Assembly (NCBI GenBank): GCA_037693485.1 | Contig: CM075345.1 | Span: 93,764,001 to 93,828,000, forward strand | Length of the DNA: 64,000 nucleotides | Source: Kitagawia praeruptora | Lineage: Eukaryota > Streptophyta > Magnoliopsida > Apiales > Apiaceae | Direction of reading: 5' to 3' | Shown here: positions 12,315-22,792 of the stretch, piece after piece | Position numbering within the stretch: position 1 is the first letter of the stretch | How the letters are laid out: every line of letters starts with the position of its first letter | Position numbers and translations under genes: made by a program | Notes under the pieces: model-generated | The model's database searches: none | What the model was told of the DNA's origin: nothing | What the model saw: only the letters and a program-made list of their open reading frames with translations

Positions 12315-12347
12315 GCCCGCTCGCAGAGCGCGGGCAAAAAAGACTAG
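12315..12347 (+). mobile_element. Helitron 3' terminus (hairpin plus CTAG)
   Basis: A GC-rich hairpin (gcccgctcgcagagcgcggg, then c) at 12315-12335 is followed by eight bases (aaaaaaga) and CTAG at 12344-12347, with T as the next base. This is the standard plant Helitron 3' end: a short hairpin 8-12 bases before CTRR, inserted before T. It is oriented on the plus strand, so the element body lies to the left and probably includes the RPA1-like genes. I did not find a clear TC 5' end in the window, so the element may begin before position 1 or have an unfamiliar start. Confidence 0.75.
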
Positions 12348-12608
12348 TGTTAATATAATTACCATGTCCTGGTTTAGAAAGACAAAAATATTGGGCATCT
12401 ATCTATATATTAACATACTTTGTTAGTCGTTAGTCGTTACATGTTGATATGTTAGTATGTGATGCAGTGAAATACTAAAAGCAAGGAAACACAGAGTTTC
12501 TAGTTAGTTTGAGGTGGTCTAACAGTAACGGTACTATACTAGTACTGCTGCTACTAGTCGCCCACCGCTTCTTTTACAACCCAAATCCCTTGCATTATTA
12601 TAATAGTA
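12348..12608 (+). promoter_or_regulatory. EXPB: upstream region and leader of the beta-expansin gene
   Basis: This 260-bp stretch separates the Helitron end from the expansin start codon. A 'ctatatatta' string near 12,402 is a possible TATA element about 200 bases upstream of the ATG. The Helitron terminus therefore sits within the expansin promoter region and could have altered it. Confidence 0.35.
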
Positions 12609-15554
12609 ATGGCCAGTTTCAGCCACCAATCTCTACCACCGCTCCTAATTTCTTTTTTACTCTTGCTGCTGCTTCATTCTTTTTCCGCTTCCTCTGCCCC
12701 TCTTAAATCCGACCTGCATTGGCGTCCTGCCACCGCTACTTGGTATGGCAGCGCTGAAGGCGATGGAAGTGATGGTAATCTTTAACACAGTAATTTTGTA
12801 CATTTTTCTTTACAGAAATAATCTAGCCTACAAGTCTTACTTTCGGGTTTCTTTTTTTTTTTTACAATTAAAATGTGTACATACTTCCTAATCAACTACA
12901 GTAACATAATTTGTGGGTTTTTATTGTAGGTGGTGCATGCGGGTATGGATCGATGGTTGATGTGAAGCCACTAAGAGCCAGAGTAGGAGCAGTGAGTCCC
13001 ATTCTTTTTAAAGGAGGTGAAGGTTGTGGAGCATGTTACAAAGTCAGGTGTTTAGACAAGTCCATTTGTTCTAGAAGAGCCGTTACTGTTATTATCACCG
13101 ACGAGTGTCCCGGCGGTTACTGTTCCGGTGGTCGTACTCATTTCGATCTTAGTGGAGCTGCATTTGGCCGCATGGCTATTTCCGGTGAACACGGGCTGCT
13201 CCGTAATCGCGGCGAGATCTCCGTTATGTATCGCCGGTAATATTTTATTCACATAATTAACTAATTAATCTTCTTTAACGGTCTCCTTTTTTCTGTCGGT
13301 TTGTGTTCGTTGGTTTTTCTACCCTACAGATGCAGTACTCCATCCGTCTCGTATTGTTTTTCCTGTTTTGACTTTTTACACTATTCATTATAAGCGGTTA
13401 ACTACTAATTTACGCATAATTTATAAAACAAAATATAGTCATGAGTGATCTTGTTGGATTCGTATTTATGAGTACTTTAATACAGTGAAGTTTTTATATT
13501 TAGTACTAATACAAAATTCAAGATATTAACGATCAAAAGTGTGCGTTGGCAAACGTGTTTTTTAAAAACAGGAAACATTTAAAAACAGGAAACATATTAT
13601 GAGACGGAGGGAGTGGTAACTTGTTTGTAGAATGACGAAAATAGCCTTCACTTTTTACTTGTTTTTAATTCAGCCTTGTGTTGTTTTAGTTCACTGTTCT
13701 CAAGTCTAACTTCTTTGTACGACCTGCTGACCATGACCACTGGTCCTCTGCTTTGTCCGTTGACCACTTCCATACATGTACAATGATGCATCAAACTACT
13801 TATGTTTTTTTTTTTGGCTAAGATTTTAACTTTCGGTCTCAAATTTGTTAAGTATCTTAGATGTGAATAATATAATATGTGGTTGACGTATAATTTTGTA
13901 GGACGCCATGTAAATATCCGGGCAAAAATGTAGCATTTCGTGTCAACGAAGGATCGACACCTTTCTGGCTATCTTTGTTAGTGGAGTTCGAGGACGGAGA
14001 TGGGACGGTTGGATCTATGCATATTAGAGAGGTCCTCTTATTCTTCTACTTTAACTTGCTTTACTACTTTAATTTCTTACCCCGTCATCACACATGCACA
14101 TTCTATTAAAAACTGTTTTTAGGGTAACTATGAGATTAGAGTAGTGCTACAGGTACCAAATTGGGTACCAAAATTGGGTACCAAATGACATGACAATAAA
14201 CACTTGTCATTTTCAAATTTTTTGATTGGATGGCCCTGGCGGGCCCAGTATAACTATAACCCATTAAAGCAAAGCCACATCATTTGGTGACAATTTTTGG
14301 TACCTAATTTTGATACCTCTAGCATTTTTCATGAGATTATGGGTTGTTAATTAAAAAAGATTAGTACGCGGCCAAAAGAAGCTTGATTTCAAGGGTAATA
14401 ATATGACTCTTTTTTCTTAGCATAAAAGGGGGCATGTGACAATTCCGAATATAAACTTCACCATAATATTTAACCTTATATGCCACTCTCATTTAGTCAT
14501 TTGTCCATACTCCATAAGTCCATAGTGCCTAGCCAAGTGCTTGGACCAACTTTTTGTCTACTTAAGTAATATCTTGTTGGCTCCAACTTGATCTTTTACT
14601 ACTCTCCCTCCGTGCCTTAATGTTTTTCCTGTTTTGACTGGACACGTTTGCCAACGCACACTTTTAATCGTTAATATTTTGAATTTTGTATTATTATTAA
14701 ATATAAAAACTTCATTGTATTAAAGTACTCATAAATACGAATCCAACAAAATCACTCATGACTATATTTGATCTTATAGATTAGACATAAATTAGTAATT
14801 TGTCTCATGTTATGAACAATCCCGACATATGAAATGAGAGAAGCATTAAGGGACGGAGGGAGTAGTAATTACCAGTACTAGTTGCAGCACTTCCCTGAAA
14901 CAGGTGGTGATATATACATGTTACATAACCTGCAACTCTCTATATGATGATATCTCTATCTCTTATAGATTAGACATAAATTAGTAATTTGTCTCATGTT
15001 ATGAACAATCCCGACATATGAAATGAGAGAAGCATTAAGGGACGGAGGGAGTAGTAATTACCAGTACTAGTTGCAGCACTTCCCTGAAACAGGTGGTGAT
15101 ATATACATGTTACATAACCTGCAACTCTCTATATGATGATATCTCTATCTCTTTCAGTCCCACTTACACAAACTGATTACGAAGAATGTAATGGTTTTAA
15201 TAAAAATGTTTTCCAAATGTTTCATCCAACAATGATGCTTAGGACTTAAAATTTTGAAGGACAGAGTGAGGAATATTTTTTTTTATTGTAATAGCAACAA
15301 TTTTTAGCATCATGATCTGGGAAATGCTAGTAAAAATTCTCGACATGGTGTTGGTAATGCAGGCAGGTTCAACAGAGTGGCTAGAAATGAGTCATTTGTG
15401 GGGAGCTAATTGGATCATCAATGGAGGACCATTAAAGGGACCATTTTCCGTGAAGTTAACTTCACTCTCAACTGCAAGAACCCTGTCAGCCAGGGATGTC
15501 ATTCCAGACAAATGGTCTCCAAAGGCCACTTACACCTCTCGCCTTAATTTTTAA
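12609..15554 (+). CDS. EXPB: beta-expansin (cell-wall loosening protein)
   Basis: There are four exons (12609-12774, 12930-13236, 13902-14031, 15363-15554) with GT-AG introns and consistent phases; the product is 264 residues. Residues 1 to about 30 form a signal peptide with a long Leu run, so the protein is secreted to the wall. The first domain (about 40-145) is the GH45-like fold, with TWYG at 44-47, GACGYG at 57-62, six or more Cys that would form disulfides, and the HFD motif at 126-128. The C-terminal domain (about 165-260) is the CBM63-type binding module (KYPGKNVAFRVNEGST, WGANWIINGGPLKGPFSVKL). The ending TSRLNF resembles EXPB3-type vegetative beta-expansins. Expansins loosen cellulose and matrix contacts without hydrolysis. 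Introns 2 and 3 carry MITEs. Confidence 0.95.
13338..13613 (+). mobile_element. Stowaway-like MITE A in expansin intron 2
   Basis: The left end (ctccatccgtctcgta) and the inverted right end (tatgagacggagggag) form short terminal inverted repeats close to the common Stowaway terminus. TA precedes the left end; the right-hand TA appears mutated to TG. The element is about 276 bp, non-coding, and closely related in reverse orientation to the copy at 14601. It was presumably moved by a Tc1/mariner transposase from elsewhere. Confidence 0.8.
14145..14324. mobile_element. 180-bp MITE with GGTACC-rich inverted ends, in expansin intron 3
   Basis: The left end (tgctacaggtaccaaattgg) and the reverse complement of the right end (tgctagaggtatcaaaatta) match over about 45 bp with a few changes. 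The centre carries a GC-rich string (ggcccgccagggcc on the complementary strand). I could not fix the target-site duplication, so the superfamily is open; it is non-coding. Confidence 0.65.
14601..14865 (-). mobile_element. Stowaway-like MITE B in expansin intron 3, inverted to copy A
   Basis: The ends (ctccctccgtgccttaatg on the left, cattaagggacggagggag on the right) form inverted repeats flanked by TA. Internally it matches the reverse complement of the MITE at 13338-13613, for example around 'actcataaatacgaatcca'. Exon 3 of the expansin lies between the two inverted copies. Confidence 0.8.
14772..15149. repeat. tandem 189-bp duplication in expansin intron 3
   Basis: The unit starting 'tcttatagattagacata' at 14772 starts again at 14961, and the two copies look identical over 189 bp. 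The unit takes in the right third of MITE B and the intron sequence beyond it. A second MITE right end (gacggagggagtagta) is therefore present at about 15,042. Perfect identity indicates a recent event, or a join made during assembly. Confidence 0.9.
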
Positions 15555-16279
15555 TTCTTAATCTATTACTTTGCACAAGGTGGAGAGCTCATCTTTTAGT
15601 GAGGTCCTTCCAAATCAGAAGCCAATGGCAATGCCCTCGTTCTTTCTTACAAGAGTCGCTGTTAGTTTTTTATTCAGCCTACCAGTTGGAGTGTTATATG
15701 TAGTTACTATTTGTTTTTGCTTCAGCCTGCCAATAGTATTGGATAAAGAAAGGCTTTGGTTTGTGATTGAAGTTCTAGTTTCTGCTTTGTAGCCCTCTCC
15801 AGAAGGAGAGCGAGCGTCATTCTTGATTTACAATTTATATATGTAATGCGGATTGATCATATTTTACCATGAATATATATCTGTGTGTATTGCTTCTTTG
15901 GTCTGCGACACATTATATAATTTAGAATTTAGCCTAACGGATTACTTTTCGGGGCAAGTTTTATAGTACATAAATTCACATTTGTAAAAGTTTAGTCCGA
16001 GAAATCTGAGTAAGTTTGTTTTATTATTAGACAGAGTGCCGTTGTAGAGCTTATGGAATGAAGCAAAATTAAATAGAAGAATCTAAGAAAGGGCATTTGC
16101 TGAAATACAGGGATGTATAAACAATCTAGCTCCTGAGGACCAGGAGGAATGTAAACGACAGGGGGCACACTCACAATGAAAAATAATAACATTGCTGGAC
16201 TTGATTTCCAAAGCTCAAAGGATAAATTTATTAAACAGTGTGTGTATTTTTCTTTCTTTTCTTTGATTTTACATGTGCA
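15555..16279 (+). other. expansin 3' flank
   Basis: The first few hundred bases are probably the expansin 3' UTR. No other gene is supported; the 73-codon and 122-codon frames here show no family features. Confidence 0.4.
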
Positions 16280-16287
16280 GCTGGGAT

Positions 16288-16808
16288 TAGGGGTGTCAAT
16301 TTCGGGTAATGTGTCGGGTTCGTGTCGAATTTGCTGTATCCGGTCCTGTTTTTGGGTCAACTACCCGACCCGAACCCGAAATGGTTGAAAATCCCGAACC
16401 CGACCTGTTATGTACCCGGTCAACCCGAAAATGACCCGTTTTGACCCGAAAATAATAAAAAATAATTATTTTTATTTTATAAAACAATTTTTATTTAAAA
16501 TATATTAATAAAATATAATAGCAATTTAAAGAGATGAGATGTAAACTAAAATTATTTAAATAATTTATAAATATATCACACATGTATACAATTATATAAT
16601 GTTAATTTTAATATTATGTATAATATATTATATAAATTAAATTTTCGGGTTGAGTTCGGATATTTTGGGTTAACCCGAAATTGATCCGATTTTTTCGGGT
16701 AAATTTTTACCCAACCCGAACCAAACCCGAAACTCAAAATACTCGACCGAAATTCGTACTTTTTCGAAACTCGCTAGTTTCGGATCTTATCAAATCTTGA
16801 CACCCCTA
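16288..16808. mobile_element. non-autonomous hAT element, 521 bp
   Basis: It has perfect 12-bp terminal inverted repeats (taggggtgtcaa and ttgacaccccta) and a perfect 8-bp target-site duplication, gctgggat, at 16280-16287 and 16809-16816. Both are diagnostic of hAT. Subterminal regions are packed with 'acccga' and 'cgggt' motifs, as expected for transposase-binding repeats. It contains no transposase. It sits in the intergenic space between the convergent expansin and epoxide hydrolase genes. Confidence 0.93.
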
Positions 16809-16816
16809 GCTGGGAT

Positions 16817-18030
16817 CACTAAAGATGTCTGGACAATAGAATGTAAGAAAAGCTGTGGGTAGCAGTAGAAAAAAGTTGAGCGTTCACATGCAGTTTGCAT
16901 CTCTGAAAGACCAGGTTTGGTTGGTGGGGATATGAATTAGATGACTTTTTTGACTATTTTCTGTTACTCTACTACGGAGTACTGTATACAGATTCGTTTA
17001 AATAACATCTCTTCATTTATCTCCTTAATTATGTGACTCATGCTAAATTTTGTTTACTTTAATACAGAAATCGAAGGAAGATCATCAATGTGAGTTGATT
17101 TGATTTGAGTTAATTGTTTGTTCTAATGTTAAAAGTAAGCAACAGCAGAGCTTCACTACGGTCCATACACCTTTCCTATGTAAACGCAGTTTTGATAAAG
17201 TAAAAAAAATTTGCAACTTCTGCCGAAAGTTACTACTAAATTAATCTTTTTGACAGCAAAAAAAAAAAAATAAAAAAAATCCTACAATTCAACTTAACTT
17301 TATAAAAAGTGTAATAAAACTTCTTATTTTGTCAATAATGGTCCTGATCCTAATAGCTAATTCTGCTTTATGAAGAAGGATCAAGAAAGTGTAATGACAC
17401 TTTCAATGTGGTTATCAATATTCCTTGTAATGGCTATAGAAAGATACTACTCCTGATAGGAATGGGGAGCACCAGATTGTCATCTGGTAGACATTATTTA
17501 GTATCATCTTTAATGTCTTACGCTTCCCAATGACTCAAAAATTACTATGAGGAACGGATTCTTAAGATTCGCGGCAATACTGTGTGGAGGATAGGCGTAA
17601 TTAGGAGCATCCAAATTTCTATAACTTTTAGGCTAATATGGTTTATCGAGACATACCCAACCTGTGGAATTGCTTAGCAAATGTTACATAAGCCACAAGA
17701 ACAATCTAAAAAATGTTTGCCTCAGTTGAAAAAGTTAAACTGTTATCTAGTGGCCTACACCAGTCAATGTTTTTCTGCTTATCCTTGAGAGTTGAGATGT
17801 TAGAATCTAGCATGATTAAGAACTTCCATTTCTTGATTCTAACCCAAGAGGAACCAGATGATTTATAAATGCCTCCTGCCAGCATGACATGAAACTCAAT
17901 TCATATATTTTTTTTTAAAGCAGAGAAATTTATTCCGTCAAGAAAGAAGAAAAGAAAAAGAAATGAGCTTGAACGTTGAGTTTAATTAACATAACTTTTT
18001 CACCCAGATTTTTTAAAGTGGCAACCAACG
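16817..18030. other. intergenic and epoxide hydrolase 3' flank
   Basis: No open frame or known repeat is supported. The last 100-150 bases before 18,030 are probably the 3' UTR of the minus-strand epoxide hydrolase. Confidence 0.4.
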
Positions 18031-19758
18031 TTAGATCAAGTAGTGCTTTTTGAGGAAGTTGATCAGGAGGGGATTGACTTGTTCAGGAAATTGCTCTTGC
18101 ACGAAATGTGTTCCTTGAGGTATATATGATACCTCTAAATCAGGAATAAATTCCTTAGCCATTCCACTAGAAATATACTCGGCAAGTGGTCCAAATTTTA
18201 AGGCGTAATCTTTCTCACCCATAATCAGCAATGCTGGCGATTTAACTTTGAGCTCGTCTACCCCGTAGTCTTCAAGCCAAGCCCTGTTTCAAGAGAGTTA
18301 TATTTCCATATTCTAGCTATGTTCATAACGTTTCATAGTGGAAATATTTATGTGTTAAATTTTTAGTAATACCTACCTATATGGAACCTGCAGTGCGGTC
18401 TCAAAACCAGATTTTTCGTACAAGTTTGCATAGTTTGTTAGATCTTCTTCACTAAACCAGGAGGGTAATGGTGCAGAAGAGTCAACCAAGTCCATTATCT
18501 CCTGGTCTTGTCTAGCTACTTGTAGTTCACTTTCTGTGAAGAGTATGTATATCTTCCTTATCACTGTTTTGACATCAAAGCGGCCAAAGTCTTTTTCAGC
18601 TCTTCCTGGCTCCTGCTTAAGATACATAGGCCAACTATAAGCAGGATTTAAAATCACATATATATACTTGCTATCATCCGGCTGCATTATGTTAAATTAT
18701 TGTAGGTGCAAAAGAGGAGAACTTGCCCTCCACCGATGCATGTAGAAACCCTTGGGGATACCAAAAGGAATTACATTGACTATAAATGGCACTCCTAGTG
18801 TTATGACTGCAGATACCCTATCTGGGTGAACCATGGCAAGATGATAAGCTGGTCGAACCCCAAAGTCCTTTGCAACAAGAAAAACCTGCACATTCAAGTA
18901 GCCAAACCTTTTACCGCAGTTAGATTGAAGGAAAACAATAATTGAAATCTCATTTTCCCAACCCCTTGATGCTTGGATGTACTTCATTCCACAACCTTAA
19001 TTAACAAAACAATTTGGGACATCATAGTATTCATTCTCTATTTATTCATCGTTGATCATTGTACAGATCAAAAACCACATTGAAGGAGTAAATTCTTATC
19101 AGTACACTTGGTTCAATATCAGTGAAGATTTTAAGGAACATTAACTTATTCAACACTGTTCAAGCCAAGGGACAATTCATGTTTTAATAAATATATATAA
19201 TTTGGATTTCCTCCTTACTAAAACCAGGCTCAGTGCAACAATATAGTGGTTAGCTTTGTACGCTGAATGGATATCAGCTAACACACGCTCTTTGAGTAGA
19301 AAGGATCAGAGTATAATCACAAGTAAAATTATTTTCGGCTAAAGTTGTTACAGCAGTAGTGCTGATCGATATTACAATTTTATGAGTATTTCACCTTGGG
19401 GATTTTAAGCAAATCAAGAATCGCGACAAGATCATCAAGAAGGTCCCTGAAAGTTGTCTTCTCTGGTTCTGCAGGCTTTTCGGACAATCCATATCCCCTA
19501 CAATCGGGAGCCAGTGCTCTGAACCCCGCATCGGCAACAGCGATCATCTGATGCCGCCATGAGTACCAAATCTCCGGAAATCCGTGAATGAAAATCACAG
19601 CAGGACCTGCTTATATTTAAAAACAAATTACTTGTACATCAATAAACAAATAAAGAATGAGGTCTGACTAGAAATTTAAGTAGCAGACCTGTTCCGATAT
19701 CAGCAACATGAAGCTTAAGCCCTCTAACATCTAAATACTTGTGTTGTATCTTTTCCAT
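18031..19758 (-). CDS. soluble epoxide hydrolase, alpha/beta-hydrolase family
   Basis: Five exons on the minus strand (19758-19689, 19606-19395, 18885-18734, 18634-18377, 18283-18031) give 314 residues, the usual length for plant soluble epoxide hydrolases. The start MEKIQHKYLDVRGLKLHVADIG is family-typical. The oxyanion-hole motif HGFP is at residues 31-34. The nucleophile is Asp101 in VAKDFG, the acid is Asp256 in GEKD, and the base is His290 in GTHF. The enzyme adds water to epoxides, in plants mainly fatty-acid epoxides used for cutin and defence. It lacks a signal peptide, so it is cytosolic or peroxisomal. The exon 3/4 junction is the least certain: the 99-bp GT-AG intron I chose leaves a short PMYLK-type insertion before EPGRAE. 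It converges on the expansin gene. Confidence 0.88.
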
Positions 19759-20046
19759 CATATTATCTGTAATGCTATAAGATACGTATATATTCCAGGA
19801 TAAAAATGTCAACTTATATAGATCTAAATGATCATTTACCAATAATGTTTCTGTGGTGTTCGGTTCCCAATAATTTATATAGTTGCTGGGTCAACTGCTA
19901 GTTCATCTTCAGAGAAAATTTGGCACTTCAACAACATTTTAAACACTGAATAAATCAACACACACAGAGGCAATTTTCCCACTGTTTAACCGTCTGTTTA
20001 AGATTTTTTCACTCCGTCTCCCGCTGATTTACGAGTATTATTTTAC
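19759..20046 (-). promoter_or_regulatory. short upstream region of the epoxide hydrolase
   Basis: Only 279 bp separate the start codon from the target-site duplication of the Mutator-like element at 20047. Any core promoter must lie in this short stretch or inside the transposon. No clear TATA element was identified. Confidence 0.35.
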
Positions 20047-21414
20047 GAGTAAATTACAAAGTGGTGGCTATATTTTACACCAATTTTCAAAATGTTGGCC
20101 GTGTTATCAGATTTTCAAAATAATGGCTGATGTTTTCCTCCAGATTTCAAAATAGTGTCTCCCGTTAAATCTCACCTAACGGATCTAACGGAGGAGGGGT
20201 AAAATTGGGTTTTCCAGAAAATACAAGAGTCATAATCGTATGTATATATAACAATGCTTCTCATACTAAGAATGAAACCCTAAAACATAATTTTTCATTT
20301 TCTTTGCAGCTGATTTGAAGAGAACAATGCTAATTTTTCATTTTCTTTGCTAATGATGCTCCACTTTGCAATCGAGCAAAGATTGTAATTCCAGGTCAAA
20401 TTAGGGTTCATAACAAATTTGGGGATTTTCGTTTGGTAGATTGTTCAGTCCTTTTGATGGTGTTAATAGCTTCGTATGATTGTAAGGAGTCCAATAATAT
20501 GCTTAATTTCAGTGTTTATGTCCGATTATGTGCAAGTCGATTAAAAGATTTTGTTCGATTGTAAAATTCGATCTCGTGAACTGTGGCGTTATCGTCCATA
20601 TAAGCAGAGGTTATGAATAGATTTGTGAGGACTCAGGCTTCATTTTGATATTTAAATTACAGAGTTTGGTTTAGTATTTAAGAAAGTCGATGTTCGTCGG
20701 AATTCATGGCGGTTCTCGCCGGAATCGTTCAAATTTTTCTGTTTGTTGACCGATTGCTTGAATTTCTGAGTTCATAAGAGTACAATATGTTGCTCTATTC
20801 ATAAAATCGATCAGAGGTCATGGAATACCCTCTCTTTGAGCTGTCAGTACAACGGACAATGTGTTTGTTTGCTAGACCTCTCAAAACACTTCGAGCTCCT
20901 ATATAAAACCACAATTGCACAACTGCACTTTTATATAAAACCACAATGTATTCCTTTCTCATGTAAGCTTCCCTTCCGTAATTCCTCTGTTTTTACATCA
21001 GATGACTTACTTGATATGTATGCTTTGTTTTTTTAGACTAAAGTTTTGAATTAATTTAAACATCAGATGAAAGATTTTTTTCTAGATAGAGGTAAGCATT
21101 GACGAAACCTTTCTGTTCTTCTGTTTGTGTTTTGTGTGTGTGCCAGCCGACCACAACTACGTACAAGACAGGAAATATTACCTTGGATTTGAATTGCCTT
21201 TCACTGACTTTTATATCTATTATGTGTGATTTTACTGAAATACCCCTAAAAAAGTGTGGTTATTTAAAGTTAACGGTATATCTTAACGAAACTTAACGGG
21301 AGACACTCTTTTGAAATGCGGATGAAAACATCAGCCAACATTTTGAAAATATGATAACACGGCCAACATTTTAAAAATTGGGGTAAAATATAGCCACCAC
21401 TTTGTAATTTACTC
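20047..21414. mobile_element. Mutator-like element, 1.37 kb, long inverted ends
   Basis: The terminal inverted repeats run about 130-150 bp and begin gagtaaattacaaagtggtg on both ends. A perfect 9-bp target-site duplication, ttattttac, lies at 20038-20046 and 21415-21423. Long TIRs with a 9-bp duplication are the Mutator-like signature. No transposase is present. The roughly 1.1-kb interior is less AT-biased than its surroundings and could contain captured host DNA, but I recognise no gene in it; the frames at 20836 and 21099 show no family features. Confidence 0.9.
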
Positions 21415-21444
21415 TTATTTTACAGTGGAGATGTTATTATGATT

Positions 21445-21751
21445 GGGTTTTGGTCCTGACAATGTCAGAGACGGCTTATATAACAATCAGTTTCTAAACC
21501 GTTGGATCAACCTCCCTGGATTACAAAAAAAAAATTACTGTTCGCTATAATTTTTCGCGGATAGGAAGATTGCCTGTTCGCGAAAATTTTCCGCGGACAG
21601 GCAATCTGCCTATCCGCGGAAAATCATAGCGGACAGTAATTTTTTTTCTTTTTTAATCTCAGCCGTTGGATCGTTGATCCAACGGCTGTGGAACCGATTG
21701 TTAAATAACCGTTCCCTGACAATCGCAAACGATTGTAAGGGACCAGGACCC
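21445..21751. mobile_element. Mutator-type fold-back MITE, 307 bp
   Basis: The element is nearly a single large palindrome. The ends match as ggg(t/c)(t/c)tggtcc and continue through taacaatc and ccgttggatcaac. The core pairs a 'gttcgctat...cgcggatagg' arm with its complement. A perfect 9-bp target-site duplication, attatgatt, lies at 21436-21444 and 21752-21760. The transcript would fold into a long hairpin. Confidence 0.88.
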
Positions 21752-21763
21752 ATTATGATTAGT

Positions 21764-22147
21764 CAGGGGCGGCTTAACCATAAGGCCACTAAAGCAATTG
21801 CTTTAGGCCTCTCAATTATAAAGGCCTCTAAATATATAAACTTACATATTATGTATTAATTTTTCCTAATTTTATTCTATTTTGATGAATTTTTGCTAAC
21901 ACTGTAAATCAAAAAAAAATTGATAATTTAGATTTGTTTATATCAATTTTTGAAAAAATAAATACCTATTATTTTTTGGAATTATTTAAAAAAATGTAAA
22001 AACAACTTTCAATGTTATAATAGTAATATTTGTGTTAAAAAAGAATTACAAAATAACTTTTACAAAATAAGTAATTTTAATTTATATATTAGAAGGCCTT
22101 CATTTGTATTTTGGCTTGAGGCCTCAAAATGTTTAGAGCCGCCCCTG
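21764..22147. mobile_element. non-autonomous hAT element, 384 bp
   Basis: Its termini caggggcggct and agccgcccctg form perfect 11-bp inverted repeats of the common plant hAT type. They are flanked by a perfect 8-bp duplication, tgattagt (21756-21763 and 22148-22155). The left copy overlaps the right target-site duplication of the neighbouring Mutator-type MITE, so the hAT landed at that edge later. It has no coding capacity. Confidence 0.92.
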
Positions 22148-22484
22148 TGATTAGTAAAAATCTTTGTCTTTGTCTTCGTACTGGTACAAAAATAAATAAA
22201 AATTCTAGAAGTACAAAATACCACGTGTCATAGGATTGACAATTAATTTCTCCCTCCATCCCATTTTATATGACCCTTATTCATTGTTGGGATGTCCCAA
22301 AAAAAAATGAACCTATTATACTTACGATTTTTTAACATTACTTTTCACTATTACATCCACTATTTCTCCATTTTATATTCATTTTTATATTAAATAAACA
22401 CTATTACACCCATTACTTTACTCAAATATCTCAAATTTATAATTATTTATTGATAGGTCCCACCACTTTACCCACTTTTCAACT

Positions 22485-22792
22485 TGTTACTTTTATGAAT
22501 TTAACAGCTAAATGAAGAACACACAACACACAAAATTACAGAGAAACAAATGATTCAAACGGTCTCAATAGATAACATCAAAAGCTGAGTTTACATCTTG
22601 TCATTATGCGCATATATGCTAGGAGAACGTACCATTACTTCTAACAGAAAGATGCTCTATCTCTAATGACTAGAGTACCCTTAAGTTGTCTTATTAAGCA
22701 CTACATGACATAACAATGTAACACAGTAAAATGTTCGACTGAAATATAGAAATTGCATAGGAAATTAAGTTGACAGAGGCCGTGTCTCTTTA
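22485..22792 (-). repeat. 3' LTR of the 5.1-kb Copia element
   Basis: It matches the LTR at 27273-27580 over the full 308 bp. On the minus strand it is preceded by a polypurine tract, gagagggag (plus-strand 22793-22801), immediately before the LTR start 'taaagaga'. Confidence 0.9.

Noticed and set aside
15571..15792. 73-codon hydrophobic frame after the expansin stop
   Set aside because: It lies in the probable 3' UTR, has no family match and is better explained by pyrimidine-rich sequence.
15992..16487. Minus-strand frames of 63-122 codons around the 521-bp hAT
   Set aside because: They run across the transposon border and read its 'acccga' motif array.
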